Shown here: positions 41,113 to 49,862 of the stretch, one piece after another
Position numbering within the stretch: position 1 is the stretch's first letter
Layout of the letters: the number at the start of each line of letters is the position of its first letter
NCBI RefSeq assembly: GCF_021555175.1
Contig: NZ_JAKGRW010000011.1
Span: 1-64,000, forward strand
Length of the DNA stretch: 64,000 nucleotides
Direction of reading: 5' to 3'
DNA from: Nocardioides alcanivorans
GTDB taxonomy: Bacteria > Actinomycetota > Actinomycetes > Propionibacteriales > Nocardioidaceae
The notes under the pieces: generated by a model
Told to the model about the DNA's origin: nothing
Databases searched by the model: none
What the model saw: only the letters and a program-made list of their open reading frames with translations
Position numbers and translations under genes: made by a program

Positions 41113-41922
41113 TCAGCGCTCGTGTGGGCGGGGCAGGGTGCGGTCGCCACCCCAGAGCGCGCGCACCAGTTGCTGGGTCATGTCGGGTCCGAAGAACCGC
41201 TCACCCATCTCGTTGGCCGGGTCGCGCTCGGCGATGTTGCGTCGGGTGGCCTCGTCACTCGCTGCCAGGGCGGCCTGCTCCTCGAGTGGCACCCGCTCGG
41301 CCTCGTCGACCCACTGCAGCCACCGGTCGAGATGGCGCTCGGCCACCTCGGTGACCAGCTTGGTGGTGCGCTCGTCGCCCGGTGCCATGAAGCACATCGC
41401 GGTCGGCGACAAGCTGGCGCGGACGAAGGCACTGCGACTGACGAACGGCTGCAGGAAGTCGTTCTCGGCGGCGATCTGCTCCCACTCGTCGTTGAGTGGG
41501 CCGTAGTAGCGGTCGAAGGAGTCGGTGTCGACCAGGATGTTGGAGCGTGGCACCGAGTCCAGGAACATCCAACCCTGCGGAAAGGCGCCGAGCGCCATCC
41601 CGAAGTGCGGGACCTTGACCTGCGGCCCGAGCCAGATCGTCAGGTGCACGTTGACGAAGCCGAGGGCCGCGTTCTCCATGTGCGAGTGGATCATCCAGTC
41701 GATCTCGGGACCGGCATAACCTCGCACGCTGCCGGAGGGACCACCCTCCGAGCTGAACGACTCGAGCACCTCGGTCGAGGGGTCGCGCTCCAGGTCGAAA
41801 CGATCGGCGACCTTGGTCGCCATCCGGTCGACCAGCGCCTTCCAGTCGGCAAGGAGTGCGGTGACGTCGGTCGGACCTGCCTCGTCGAAGTACTCCTGCA
41901 CCGACTTCAGGTTCTGGCTCAT
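41113..41922 (-). CDS. Red chlorophyll catabolite reductase (RCCR)-like protein 3
   Basis: 269 residues; ATG 41922 (MSQNLKSVQEYFDEAG) is chosen over upstream GTG/ATG because of GAGG at a good distance. Agreement with plant RCCR motifs as I remember them is strong: EIDWMIHSHMENA (plant IDFVIGSWIH), VPHFGMALG, SVPRSNILVDTDSFDRYYG (plant LPHRKDLVLNPDYLKEYY), FVSRSAFVRASLSPTAM (plant VSPSLFVRSAFSPTAS), ERHLDRWLQWVDEAE, and RRNIAERDPANEMGERFFG (plant RRKSIEDD..RMFGEE). First gene of the eight-gene operon under regulon motif 7. RCCR uses reduced ferredoxin on an open tetrapyrrole. Confidence 0.72.
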   Translation of the reverse strand: MSQNLKSVQEYFDEAGPTDVTALLADWKALVDRMATKVADRFDLERDPSTEVLESFSSEGGPSGSVRGYAGPEIDWMIHSHMENAALGFVNVHLTIWLGPQVKVPHFGMALGAFPQGWMFLDSVPRSNILVDTDSFDRYYGPLNDEWEQIAAENDFLQPFVSRSAFVRASLSPTAMCFMAPGDERTTKLVTEVAERHLDRWLQWVDEAERVPLEEQAALAASDEATRRNIAERDPANEMGERFFGPDMTQQLVRALWGGDRTLPRPHER

Positions 41923-41960
41923 GCGGTTCCTCATCCCTCCATCAAGAGCATGTGACACAG

Positions 41961-41969
41961 ATAATATAT
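41961..41969 (+). promoter_or_regulatory. AT-rich regulon motif, site 7
   Basis: Core ATAATATAT (one mismatch) within CAGATAATATATTCTATCTA (41958-41977). On the minus strand TAGAAT/TATTAT gives the -10 for the RCCR-Rieske operon. Nothing else is visible in the 41980-42030 gap. Confidence 0.72.
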
Positions 41970-42030
41970 TCTATCTACTCCGGAAGTGCGAGGGAATCAC
42001 CCAACCTTCGAGCGGTGTCTCGCGATCCGG

Positions 42031-43463
42031 TCATGGCGTCGGATAGGCGCTGGCTGCCAGCCCGGCGGCGCCCGCCCGAAAGGCGCCGGGAGCGTGGATG
42101 ACGCAGGGTTGCACATATTCGAGGAGACCCTCGTCGCCGTACTCCCGTCCCCAGCCCGATCGCTTCACTCCCCCGAAGGGGGCATGCAGCGCCATGCCGG
42201 TGCGGTTGTGGGTGTTGACGAAGGTGAAGCCGGCCTCCAGCCGGGCCGCCACCTCGAAGGCGCGGTCCTCGTCGGCGGACCACACCGAGGCGCCCAACCC
42301 CAGCTCGCCGGCGTTCGCACGCGCCACGACCTCGTCGAGCGACCCGTAGCCGAGCACCGGCAGGGTCGGGCCGAACTGCTCGGTGACCACGATCGGGTCG
42401 TCGTCCGCAGCGCCGAGCACGAGGGTGGGGCGGACGAAGTGTCCGCGGGCCAGGTCTCCGACCACCGTGCCCAGCTCGCGTACGTCGGCTCCTGCGGCCC
42501 GCGCTCCGTCGACGAGCTCGCGGATGCGGTCGGCCGAGGCAGCGCTGACCACGGGCCCCATCGTGACCCCCGGGGTGAGCGGGTCGCCGACGTGCAGCAC
42601 CCGCTGCGCCGCTGCCTCCAGCCCGGTCACGACCTCCCCAGTCGAGCGGCGGGCACATAGAGACGCTTGATCGCCATGCAGACCTGACCGCTGGTCGCGA
42701 AGGCCGCCATCAGCATCCGCTCGTAGGCGGCGTCGTCGAGATCGGCGTCGTCGAGCACCACGGCAGGATCGTTGCCACCGAGCTCGAGCACGCTCGGCGT
42801 CAGCGACCTGCCAGCGAGCGACGCGATGGCACGACCCGCCGACTCCCCGCCGGTGAACGCCACCCGAGCCACCTGCTCGTGGGTGACCAGTGCGGTGGCG
42901 GTCGCGGCCTCGCCGTGCACGACCTGCACGAGCCCTGCGGGCAGTGCGCCGGCGATCACGTCGAGCATCCGCGCAACTCCGAAGGGTGCCAGCGGGGAGG
43001 GCTTGACCACGATCGCGTTGCCGGCGACCAACGCCGGTGCCACCTTGAGGGTCGTGAGGATCAGCGGGGCATTCCAGGGCGTGATGGCGCCAACCACTCC
43101 GAAGGGACGGTGACGGACGGAGAGGCGACCGCGTTGCTCGTCGCTGGCCCGCTCCCGGAGCAGCTCCTCACCACGGCCGGCGTAGAAACGCAGGACGGTG
43201 GCGGCGAACCCGGCCTCCCCGCGGGCGTCGCCGAGCACCTTCCCGGTCTCTCGAGCGGTGAGCTCGGCAATCGAGTCGAGTTCCGGGTCGAGCAGGTCGA
43301 CGGCAGCCCGCACCAGGCGGGTCCGTTCGGCGACCGGTGTCGCCGCCCACAGCAGCTGGGCCTCCGCCGCGGTCCTGACCGCGACGTCGACTGCGTCCGA
43401 GTCGGAGACCTCGACCGTGCCGACCACCTCGTCGGTGCGCGCCGGGTTCTCGCGGGCGATCAC
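42031..43463 (-). CDS. Aldehyde dehydrogenase, frame-broken
   Basis: About 477 residues. GTG at 43463 overlaps the stop of the preceding monooxygenase. GVVGAITPWNAPLILTTLKV, active-site Glu in LELGGNDPAVV, catalytic Cys in TSGQVCMAIKRLYV, C-terminal PFGGVKRSGWGREYG. One G is missing in the run near 42637 (ARLGEVVTGLEAA). NAD(P)-dependent oxidation of an aldehyde to an acid. Last gene of the flavin-monooxygenase operon; a paralogue sits at 45.6-47.1 kb. Confidence 0.88.
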
Positions 43464-44680
43464 GCCCCAGCTCCTCCGAGCACGGCAACGGGCCTGCCGC
43501 TGCGCAGGGAGTTGATCATCGACGTGTTGAGCAGGTGTGCTCGCATCCGCTCCCGGTCGGCGGCCAGCGCGCGCAGTTCGTCGTGGTAGGCCCTCTGGGC
43601 ATCCGGGTCGGTCTGGCGCAATCGTTCCCAGTTGTCGTGGGTGATGGTCTTGACGTAGGACAACGCCACCTGACGCCGTCCCTCGCACGCAGCGTCGAGG
43701 TCGTCGAGGTGGCCGTTGCCGTCGAGGAGCGCGAGCAGCGCCCGCGCCTCGATGACCGCGTCGTGGACGCCGCTGTTCATGCCCATCCCGCCGAGCGGGT
43801 TGTTGATGTGCGCGGCGTCGCCCATGAGCACCAGCCGGCCCTTGCGGAAGGTGTCGGCGACACGCTGGTGCACGCGGTAGAGCGTGGTGTGCAACACCTC
43901 CCAGTCACGGCCGAGGTCGGCCACCCCGGCGAGCCGTACCTGGATCCGGGTCGGGTCGATCTCGACCTCGTCGGCCGTGTCCTGGTCGGTCGGGAAGAGC
44001 ACCCGCCAGTGCTCCGGGGTCCGCAGCACCACCAGCCACTCGCTCGGGTCGAAGACGTAGTTGACCGCCGCGATCCCGGGCAGGATGCTCTCGAGGTCCT
44101 CGGTGGTGGAGGCCACCAGGAAGCGCTCCGGATAGGTCATCCCCTCGAAGGTGAAGCCGGCGCTCTGGCGCACCTGGGAATTCGAGCCGTCGGCGCCGAT
44201 GACCCAGTCTGCCGTGAAGGTGTCGCCGACCTCGGTCGTCACGCTCGCAGAGGTGTCGGTGGTCGTCGCCTGCACCACCCGCTGCCCGAAGCGCACGGTG
44301 ACCTGGGGCAACGCCTGCAGCGCCTCGAGCAGGATCGGCGTGAGCTTGCTCTGCTCGCACTGCACCCGGAAGGGGAAGCGGGTGTCCTCCGCCAGGATCC
44401 CCAGATCGAGGTCGGCGATGGGGCCGGTCTGCCGGTCCCGGTACTGGAAGCCCGTCGACACGATGCCGCGCGCCATCAGCGCATCGAGCACGCCGAGGTC
44501 GTCGAGCATCTCCAGCGACGGCGGGTGGAAGGTCGAGGCCCGCGACTCGGTCGCCAGTGCGTCTCCGGCTTCGAGCACGGTGACCCGGACCCCGCCCCGG
44601 GCCAGCACGAGTGCAGCCGTCAGTCCCACCGCACCGGCTCCTGCCACGATCACCTCGGTGGCGTTGCGCTGCTGGCTCAT
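43460..44680 (-). CDS. FAD-dependent class A aromatic monooxygenase (PHBH/UbiH family)
   Basis: 406 residues. FAD motif VAGAGAVGLTAALVLARGG, VIGADGSNSQVRQ (DG motif) and LMGDAAHINNPLGGMGMNSG (GD motif) are intact. Such enzymes hydroxylate phenolic or other electron-rich rings using NAD(P)H. ATGA overlap with the upstream lyase-family gene. In this operon it would add a hydroxyl to a ring piece such as a pyrrole or phenol intermediate (inference). Confidence 0.87.
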   Translation of the reverse strand: MSQQRNATEVIVAGAGAVGLTAALVLARGGVRVTVLEAGDALATESRASTFHPPSLEMLDDLGVLDALMARGIVSTGFQYRDRQTGPIADLDLGILAEDTRFPFRVQCEQSKLTPILLEALQALPQVTVRFGQRVVQATTTDTSASVTTEVGDTFTADWVIGADGSNSQVRQSAGFTFEGMTYPERFLVASTTEDLESILPGIAAVNYVFDPSEWLVVLRTPEHWRVLFPTDQDTADEVEIDPTRIQVRLAGVADLGRDWEVLHTTLYRVHQRVADTFRKGRLVLMGDAAHINNPLGGMGMNSGVHDAVIEARALLALLDGNGHLDDLDAACEGRRQVALSYVKTITHDNWERLRQTDPDAQRAYHDELRALAADRERMRAHLLNTSMINSLRSGRPVAVLGGAGA

Positions 44681-45591
44681 GAACCCTCCATCTCCCGGGC
44701 AGCCGTGGGGACGGCGTACCGCAATTCGTCTCTCAGTAGTTCGGGGAGCCCGACCAGGGCGGTCAGGTCGTCCCAGGGCATGCGCTCCACTGCTGCCGCG
44801 TGCCCGGTGCCGACGATCGCGGTCATGGTGCGTCGCACCGCGGCGGCCGCAGCCAACACCGCGGAGACCGGATGGATCACCAGCCGTACGCCGGCACGCG
44901 CCAGCTGCTCGTCGCTCGGCCCGGCGTCGATCGGCCCACCGGCCTCGGACCGGTTGTAGACCTGCGGCAACGGACGTCCGTCGGCCGCCAGCGCAGAGCG
45001 GACGCTCAGCAACACGTCGAGCGTTGCCCCCTCCACGAAGACGGCGTCAGCACCTGCCTCCGCGAAGGCGCGACAGCGGTGCACCACCGCGTCGACTCCT
45101 CGCACCGACAGGGCGTCGGTGCGGGCAACGATCACCAGGCCGGTGCCGGAGTCGGCGGCGGCCCGCACCCGATTCGCAGCCTCGTCGACGTCGACGACCT
45201 CCTTGCCGCCCAGGTGACCGCAACGCTTCGGCGCGACCTGGTCCTCCAGGTGAAGGCCGGCGACACCGGCGGCTGCATAGACCTGCGTGGTGCGCCGGGC
45301 CTGCAACGCGTTGCCGTAGCCGGTGTCGGCATCGGCCAGCAACGGCACCGCGCCCAACGCCGGCACCAAGGAGCTGGCCCTGGCCGCGATGTCGGTGCCG
45401 TGCACGAAGCCGAGGTCGGGCAGGCCGAGGTCGATCGCGGAGACGGTCGCACCCGACAGGCAGGCCCCACGGGCCCCCGCCGCCACCGCCAACGCAGCCG
45501 AGACGGCGTCGTACACCCCGGGCAACCGGACCACGTCGGGGCCGGCGAGCAACTCCCGCAGTCGGACCGCGTTGGGGCTCGCGACGCTCAT
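44677..45591 (-). CDS. Isocitrate lyase / PEP mutase-family protein
   Basis: 304 residues. LPGVYDAVSAALAVAAGA, DADTGYGN (metal-binding), GLHLEDQVAPKRCGHLGGK (catalytic KRCGH loop) and VIVARTDAL are the core motifs. The KxCGH loop is that of C-C lyases such as methylisocitrate lyase rather than phosphonate enzymes. It probably cleaves a substituted malate/isocitrate-type acid. Four-base overlaps on both sides. Confidence 0.85.
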   Translation of the reverse strand: MSVASPNAVRLRELLAGPDVVRLPGVYDAVSAALAVAAGARGACLSGATVSAIDLGLPDLGFVHGTDIAARASSLVPALGAVPLLADADTGYGNALQARRTTQVYAAAGVAGLHLEDQVAPKRCGHLGGKEVVDVDEAANRVRAAADSGTGLVIVARTDALSVRGVDAVVHRCRAFAEAGADAVFVEGATLDVLLSVRSALAADGRPLPQVYNRSEAGGPIDAGPSDEQLARAGVRLVIHPVSAVLAAAAAVRRTMTAIVGTGHAAAVERMPWDDLTALVGLPELLRDELRYAVPTAAREMEGS

Positions 45592-47086
45592 CGCCCGTGC
45601 AGCGCGAAGCCGCCCTCGACCCCGACGACGCGGGTGCCGGTGAAGACGCGAATCGTCTCGACCGTGCCCTCCTCGCCCATGCCGGAGAGTCCCCAGGCAG
45701 GACGCGGGGTCATCAGGTGCAGGCTCATGATCGTCGAACCGTTGACCTTGACCTCTCCGGCACGGACTCGGCGTGCTGCAGCGAGCGCGGCGTCGGTGTC
45801 CGTGCCGACCACGTAGCCCTCGAGGCCGAAGGGGTCGCGTTGGCGAGCCGCACCGCCTCGTCGAGGTCGCCGTAGGTGTGAACCGTGGCGACGGGGCCGA
45901 AGACCTCGTGCACCGCGGACCCGCTCGGCACTGCTGAGATCAGCGTGGGTGCGAGAAAGTTTCCGCCCGCGGGCAGGTCAGTGCTGACGTGTGCCTTGCC
46001 CCCGGCGGCCAACCGCTCGTCGATCTGCTCCAGCAACCGGTCCCGGTGCCCCGCATGGACGATCGGCCCGAACTCGGTGGCCGGGTCGAGCGGGTCGCCG
46101 ACGCGCAGGTCGGCCAGTCGCTCACCGATCCGTTCGAGCACCTCGTCGGCCCGGTCGGCAGGGAGCACGAGTCGACCGAGGGCACGGCACCACTGTCCGT
46201 TGAGCGTGGTGAGCAGGTCGGCGGCGGCCCTGGCTGCCGCGTCGACGTCGGCGTCGGGCATGACGAGCAGGGGGTTGTTGCCGCCGAGCTCGAGCTGCAG
46301 TGCGGTGAAGTTGGCAGCGCAGGCGGCGGCGATGGCCCGACCCGCCTCCAGGCCTCCGGTGAAGGAGACCGCGCGGACCCGCTGGTCGTTGACCAACTGG
46401 CCACCGACCCTGGCACCACCCTGCAGCAGCTGGAAGGTTCCGGCCGGAGCGCCTTGTTCGGTCAGCACCCGCTCGACCACCTCGGCCAACGCAGTCGTCC
46501 CCCAGGCGGCGTACTCGCTGGGCTTCAGCAACGACGGGGCGCCGGCAGCCAGCGAGCTCGCGATCTTGTGGGCAGCCATGGGGGCCGGGGCGTTCCACGG
46601 GACCAGGCTCAGCGCGGGCCCGAGCGGCAGCCGGTGCACCTCGACCTCGTTGCCGTGCTCACCGACGGTCGTGTCGAGGAGTACGCCGTCGCGCAGTTGC
46701 TGCGCCGCGAGGTGGAACGCACCGGGAACGATCACGCCGACGATGCTGGTCTGGGTGACCGGCACCCCGGTGGCCATGGCCTCGAGTGCGGCGATCCGGG
46801 GCACCTCGGCGCCCAGTGCCGCGCCGATCGCGTCGAGGATCTCCGCCCGGCGCTCCGTCGGCACTGCCTGCCACGCCTCGGCGACGTGCACCCGGTGGGC
46901 AGCCGCGAGCGCCTGCTCCACCTGGTCACTGCTGCTGGCCCGGGCACGGCCCAGCGACTCCCCCGTGAACGGGTCGGCCAGGGCCAGCTCGAGCGTCTCG
47001 GCCGGGTCGCTCCAAGCGCCGTCGACCAGTTGCCGCAGACGCGGGACCTCGAGGTCGCCGCGGCCGACACCGGTCTCGTCGCTCAC
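45588..47086 (-). CDS. Aldehyde dehydrogenase, C-terminal frameshift
   Basis: About 499 residues after one C is restored near 45833 (LANATPFGLEGYVVGTDTDAA). SLVPWNAPAPMAAHKIASSL, LLKPSEYA, LELGGNNPLLV (Glu) and LLTTLNGQWCRALGRLV (catalytic Cys). Rather diverged from the paralogue at 42.0 kb, so it may take a different aldehyde. GTG start overlaps the acyl-CoA-dehydrogenase-like stop. Confidence 0.86.
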
Positions 47087-48411
47087 TTGCCCTCCCCGCC
47101 CTTCGTGAAGCTGTCAGTGGTGGTGAGACCGGCCCATCCCTCGTTGTCGACCAGCATCTTGGCGAGATCGAGTTTGCCGCGTTCAGCCGGGAAGGCCTGG
47201 ACGAGTCCCATTGTGGTGTCGCGCAGGGCGCGACCAATCTGATTGCCCATCAGCGCACCCGAGGTGCCGCACATCTTGAGGGCCAGGAGCGCCACCTCAT
47301 GAGAGTGCTCGCAGATCGCGCCCTTGGCAAGCTTCCACGACTGCACGACCTCCTGCTTGGGCAGGAGGGGCGGGTCGCTCGCCTCGAGATCAACCTGGCG
47401 ACGCAGCCACAGGTTGGCCTCGGCCAGGTGCTTCTCGCCCTCACCGATCATGACCTGGTGCATCGGGCTGGATGCGATCGGCTTGCCGGTGTCGGCGAAC
47501 TTCGCCCCCATCGTGCGGTCGATGGCGTAGCCCCACACGCCCTGGGCGATGCCGGCATAGATCGCCGCGATCGCGATCTGGTTGCCGACCCATGAGCCAC
47601 GCGACATCTGGGTGGCGCGGGTGAAGGCACCGGGCACGGCGAGCGACAGCTCGTCGGGGACGAAGCAGTCCTCCATGACCAGGCCGTTGTTGTCGGAGGC
47701 GCGCATGCCCAGACCGACCCATGCGGCGCGCGGCCGCGCACCCGGGGTGTTGCGTGGCACCAGGAAGAGGGTGAGCGAATCCATGCCCTCGATGTCGTCG
47801 CGACGAGCAGTCACGAGGTAGTAGTCGGCCGAGCCGGAGAGGCAGCCGAACGACTTCTCCCCGTTGAGCACCCAGCCACCGTCGGCGCGGGTGGCCGTGG
47901 TGCGGATCAGCACGTTCGCGTTGGAGGCCTTGACCGCCTCGCTGGCGAAGTTCCCGATCGCCTTCTTGTCGCTGCCCATCAGACGGAGCACCTTCTCGGC
48001 AAAGGCACGTACGACGGGTGCCTCCTCCTCGTCGTAGAGCCCGGCGTCGAGCGCAGCCAACGGGAGCATGCCGCGCGACGACGAGGAGCAGTGGAAGAAG
48101 TAGGCCAGAGCGGTGGAGCCGCACACCGTGCCGAGGGCATAGGTGGTGGCGGCGAGGTCGCGCAGGCCGCCGCCGAGACCGCCGTACTCCTTGGGCACGA
48201 CGAGCCCGAGCAGGCCTGCATCACCGAGCAGCTTGAGGTGCCCGTGGGGCAGCGCCCCCGCTTCATCGGCCGACTCGGCCGCGTCCGCAATCGCGGGCAG
48301 GACCGATTCGACCAGACTGGCCCGCCACCGCTCCTCCTGCGTGAGGTCTGGGAAGACTCGTTCGGCGGTCAGCCTCGGGGTCTCGGTCTCTTCCACGAGC
48401 TTGGCGGTCAT
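47083..48411 (-). CDS. Acyl-CoA-dehydrogenase-fold flavin monooxygenase or dehydrogenase
   Basis: 442 residues from ATG 48411 (GGAGCAGCAGG upstream). ACAD fold: LGLVVPKEYGGLGGGLRDLA, NGEKSFGCLSGSADYYLVTARR, LGMRASDNNGLVMEDCFVP, then helical C-terminal domain with LALKMCGTSGALMGNQIGRALRD. The catalytic Glu of true dehydrogenases is not evident, and the partner gene upstream encodes a flavin reductase, so a group-D FMNH2-dependent monooxygenase (HsaA/DszC style) is likely. Second gene of the operon from motif 8. Confidence 0.78.
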   Translation of the reverse strand: MTAKLVEETETPRLTAERVFPDLTQEERWRASLVESVLPAIADAAESADEAGALPHGHLKLLGDAGLLGLVVPKEYGGLGGGLRDLAATTYALGTVCGSTALAYFFHCSSSSRGMLPLAALDAGLYDEEEAPVVRAFAEKVLRLMGSDKKAIGNFASEAVKASNANVLIRTTATRADGGWVLNGEKSFGCLSGSADYYLVTARRDDIEGMDSLTLFLVPRNTPGARPRAAWVGLGMRASDNNGLVMEDCFVPDELSLAVPGAFTRATQMSRGSWVGNQIAIAAIYAGIAQGVWGYAIDRTMGAKFADTGKPIASSPMHQVMIGEGEKHLAEANLWLRRQVDLEASDPPLLPKQEVVQSWKLAKGAICEHSHEVALLALKMCGTSGALMGNQIGRALRDTTMGLVQAFPAERGKLDLAKMLVDNEGWAGLTTTDSFTKGGEGK

Positions 48412-48421
48412 CCTGCTGCTC

Positions 48422-49699
48422 CTACGATCTGTGGGGTGCCGACCCGGGTCGGCACGGTGGGGGCTGGGCGGTGCCGCTGCCGTTGGGGGCAGGACCTCGC
48501 AAGGTCTGGGCAAGCTGGACAAGGGCCTCTGCGTCGACGGGGGTGTCGACGTCCACTTCGTCGAGCAGCCGGATCAGGTCTTCGGTGGCGACCGCCTCGT
48601 CGAGACCAGCAACCGTGGTGTCGAAGTGGCGCACCCCGCTCTTGAGGGCAGTGAGCGCCTTGACCAGTCCCAGCCGGTCGCGGTCGTGCAGCCCCAGTCG
48701 CAGCGGCACCGGGCGAGCCAGTGCCACGGCTTCCTGGAGCAGGCCACGCACCGTCAGTGGGGTCGCCCCTCCGGCCGTGTCGGGGAGCGCGATCTCGGCC
48801 ACTCCGGCGCGGGCGAACTGTTGCACCGCGGAGAGCACCAGATCGAGCCGGACGGCGTCGAACGGATCGATGACCGTGACCGCAGCGCGGTCGGCGATGC
48901 CGTCCAGGGCCTCGACGGTGCGGGTGACGGCGGCAGGATCGGTGGGGTCGACGATGAACTCGACGGTGCCGATCCCCGATGCCAACACCCGGTCCGCCTG
49001 GGCACGGTCGGCGACCACCACACTGGCGCGATCCATCGCGACGAAGCGTGGGAGCACACCCTCGACGGGCGTCCGGCCGTCGGAGATGTCGGCGACCCGC
49101 ACCCGCACCCCGGCATCGGCCACCTGGCCGGCGATCCGGGCGGTCTCCGGTCCGTGGCCCGCGGCGACCAGACCGGACACCACGCCACTGTCGGAGAGGG
49201 TGGCCACGTCGGGGAGCACATCGGCGAACTGTCCCCAGCCACGCGAGTGGAAGAGCAGCGGCGCAGACTTGCGCGCAGCGTGGCCCTCCATCACCTCGCC
49301 GACGAAGATCGTGTGGTCGCCGCCCGGATAGGCGTGCACCACCCGACAGTCGAACCAGCCGAGCGCCGAGTCGAGCAGCGGTACGCCGGTGTCAGCAGTG
49401 GTCCAGCTCTCGCCGGCAAACCTGTCCTCGACCTTGTCCATGCCCGCGAACCGTCGACCGACATCGATCTGGTCCTTGGCCAGGACGTTGATGCCGAAGA
49501 CACCGCTCGCGCTGATCAGCTGGTGGCTGTAGAGCGTCTTCGTCAGGCAGATCGACACCAGTGGCGGGTCGAGACTGACGCTGGAGAACGAACTGGCAGT
49601 CATCCCGTGCCAGGCGTCGCCCTCCCCCAGTGTCGTCACCACCGTCACACCGCTGGGCCACTGCGACATCACGTCGCGAAACGTTGCTGGATCAACCAC
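48422..49699 (-). CDS. Flavin reductase fused to an HMG-CoA-lyase-like domain
   Basis: 425 residues, GTG start behind AGAGGAGGTGACCT. Residues 1-165 are a flavin reductase of the HpaC type (FRDVMSQWPSGVTVVTT, GMTASSFSSVSLDPPLVSIC, GDHTIFVGEV). Residues about 185-400 resemble an HMGL-type TIM barrel (VADISDGRTPVEG, GVAEIALPDTAGGATP, RLGLHDRDRLGLVKALTALK, HFDTTVAGLDEA). The lyase part lacks the usual SPRDGLQ metal motif at its start, so it may be inactive or regulatory. The reductase would feed FMNH2 to the neighbouring monooxygenase. Confidence 0.8.
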   Translation of the reverse strand: MVDPATFRDVMSQWPSGVTVVTTLGEGDAWHGMTASSFSSVSLDPPLVSICLTKTLYSHQLISASGVFGINVLAKDQIDVGRRFAGMDKVEDRFAGESWTTADTGVPLLDSALGWFDCRVVHAYPGGDHTIFVGEVMEGHAARKSAPLLFHSRGWGQFADVLPDVATLSDSGVVSGLVAAGHGPETARIAGQVADAGVRVRVADISDGRTPVEGVLPRFVAMDRASVVVADRAQADRVLASGIGTVEFIVDPTDPAAVTRTVEALDGIADRAAVTVIDPFDAVRLDLVLSAVQQFARAGVAEIALPDTAGGATPLTVRGLLQEAVALARPVPLRLGLHDRDRLGLVKALTALKSGVRHFDTTVAGLDEAVATEDLIRLLDEVDVDTPVDAEALVQLAQTLRGPAPNGSGTAQPPPCRPGSAPHRS

Positions 49700-49722
49700 A
49701 GGTCACCTCCTCTGGTAACAGA

Positions 49723-49731
49723 ATATACGAT
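49723..49731 (-). promoter_or_regulatory. AT-rich regulon motif, site 8
   Basis: Core ATCGTATAT (minus strand) within GAATATACGATATCTACT, almost identical to sites 3 and 5. TATATT is the -10 on the minus strand, about 20 bases before the flavin-reductase ribosome site. Confidence 0.78.
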
Positions 49732-49789
49732 ATCTACTCTGATGTGAGAAGACCCGCGCACCCAGGTGCGCCTAAATGAGGGCCCCGGA

Positions 49790-49798
49790 ATATATGAT
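49790..49798 (-). promoter_or_regulatory. AT-rich regulon motif, site 9 (gntR promoter)
   Basis: ATATATGAT inside GGAATATATGATCC; the outer bases form a near-dyad (GGA..TCC). TATGAT on the plus strand is the likely -10 of gntR, so the regulator would control its own gene. Confidence 0.75.
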
Positions 49799-49817
49799 CC
49801 GAAGGGAGGACTGCCCC

Positions 49818-49862
49818 GTGGCAGTCGCCGTCCCGCAAGCCACAGACTGGGGAGCCCCATGA
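49818..49862 (+). CDS. 14-codon leader ORF coupled to gntR (or the true gntR N-terminus)
   Basis: GTG at 49818 has GGGAGG eight bases upstream and encodes MAVAVPQATDWGAP, ending in TGA that overlaps the gntR ATG (ATGA). It is either a translated leader, or, if one C is missing from the CCCC run at 49855, the real N-terminal extension of the regulator. The strong ribosome site favours real translation here. Confidence 0.45.
   Translation: MAVAVPQATDWGAP

Noticed and set aside
34828..41979. Photosynthesis or chlorophyll biosynthesis cluster
   Set aside because: No Mg-chelatase, protochlorophyllide reductase, reaction-centre or carotenoid genes; the enzymes present are of breakdown type.
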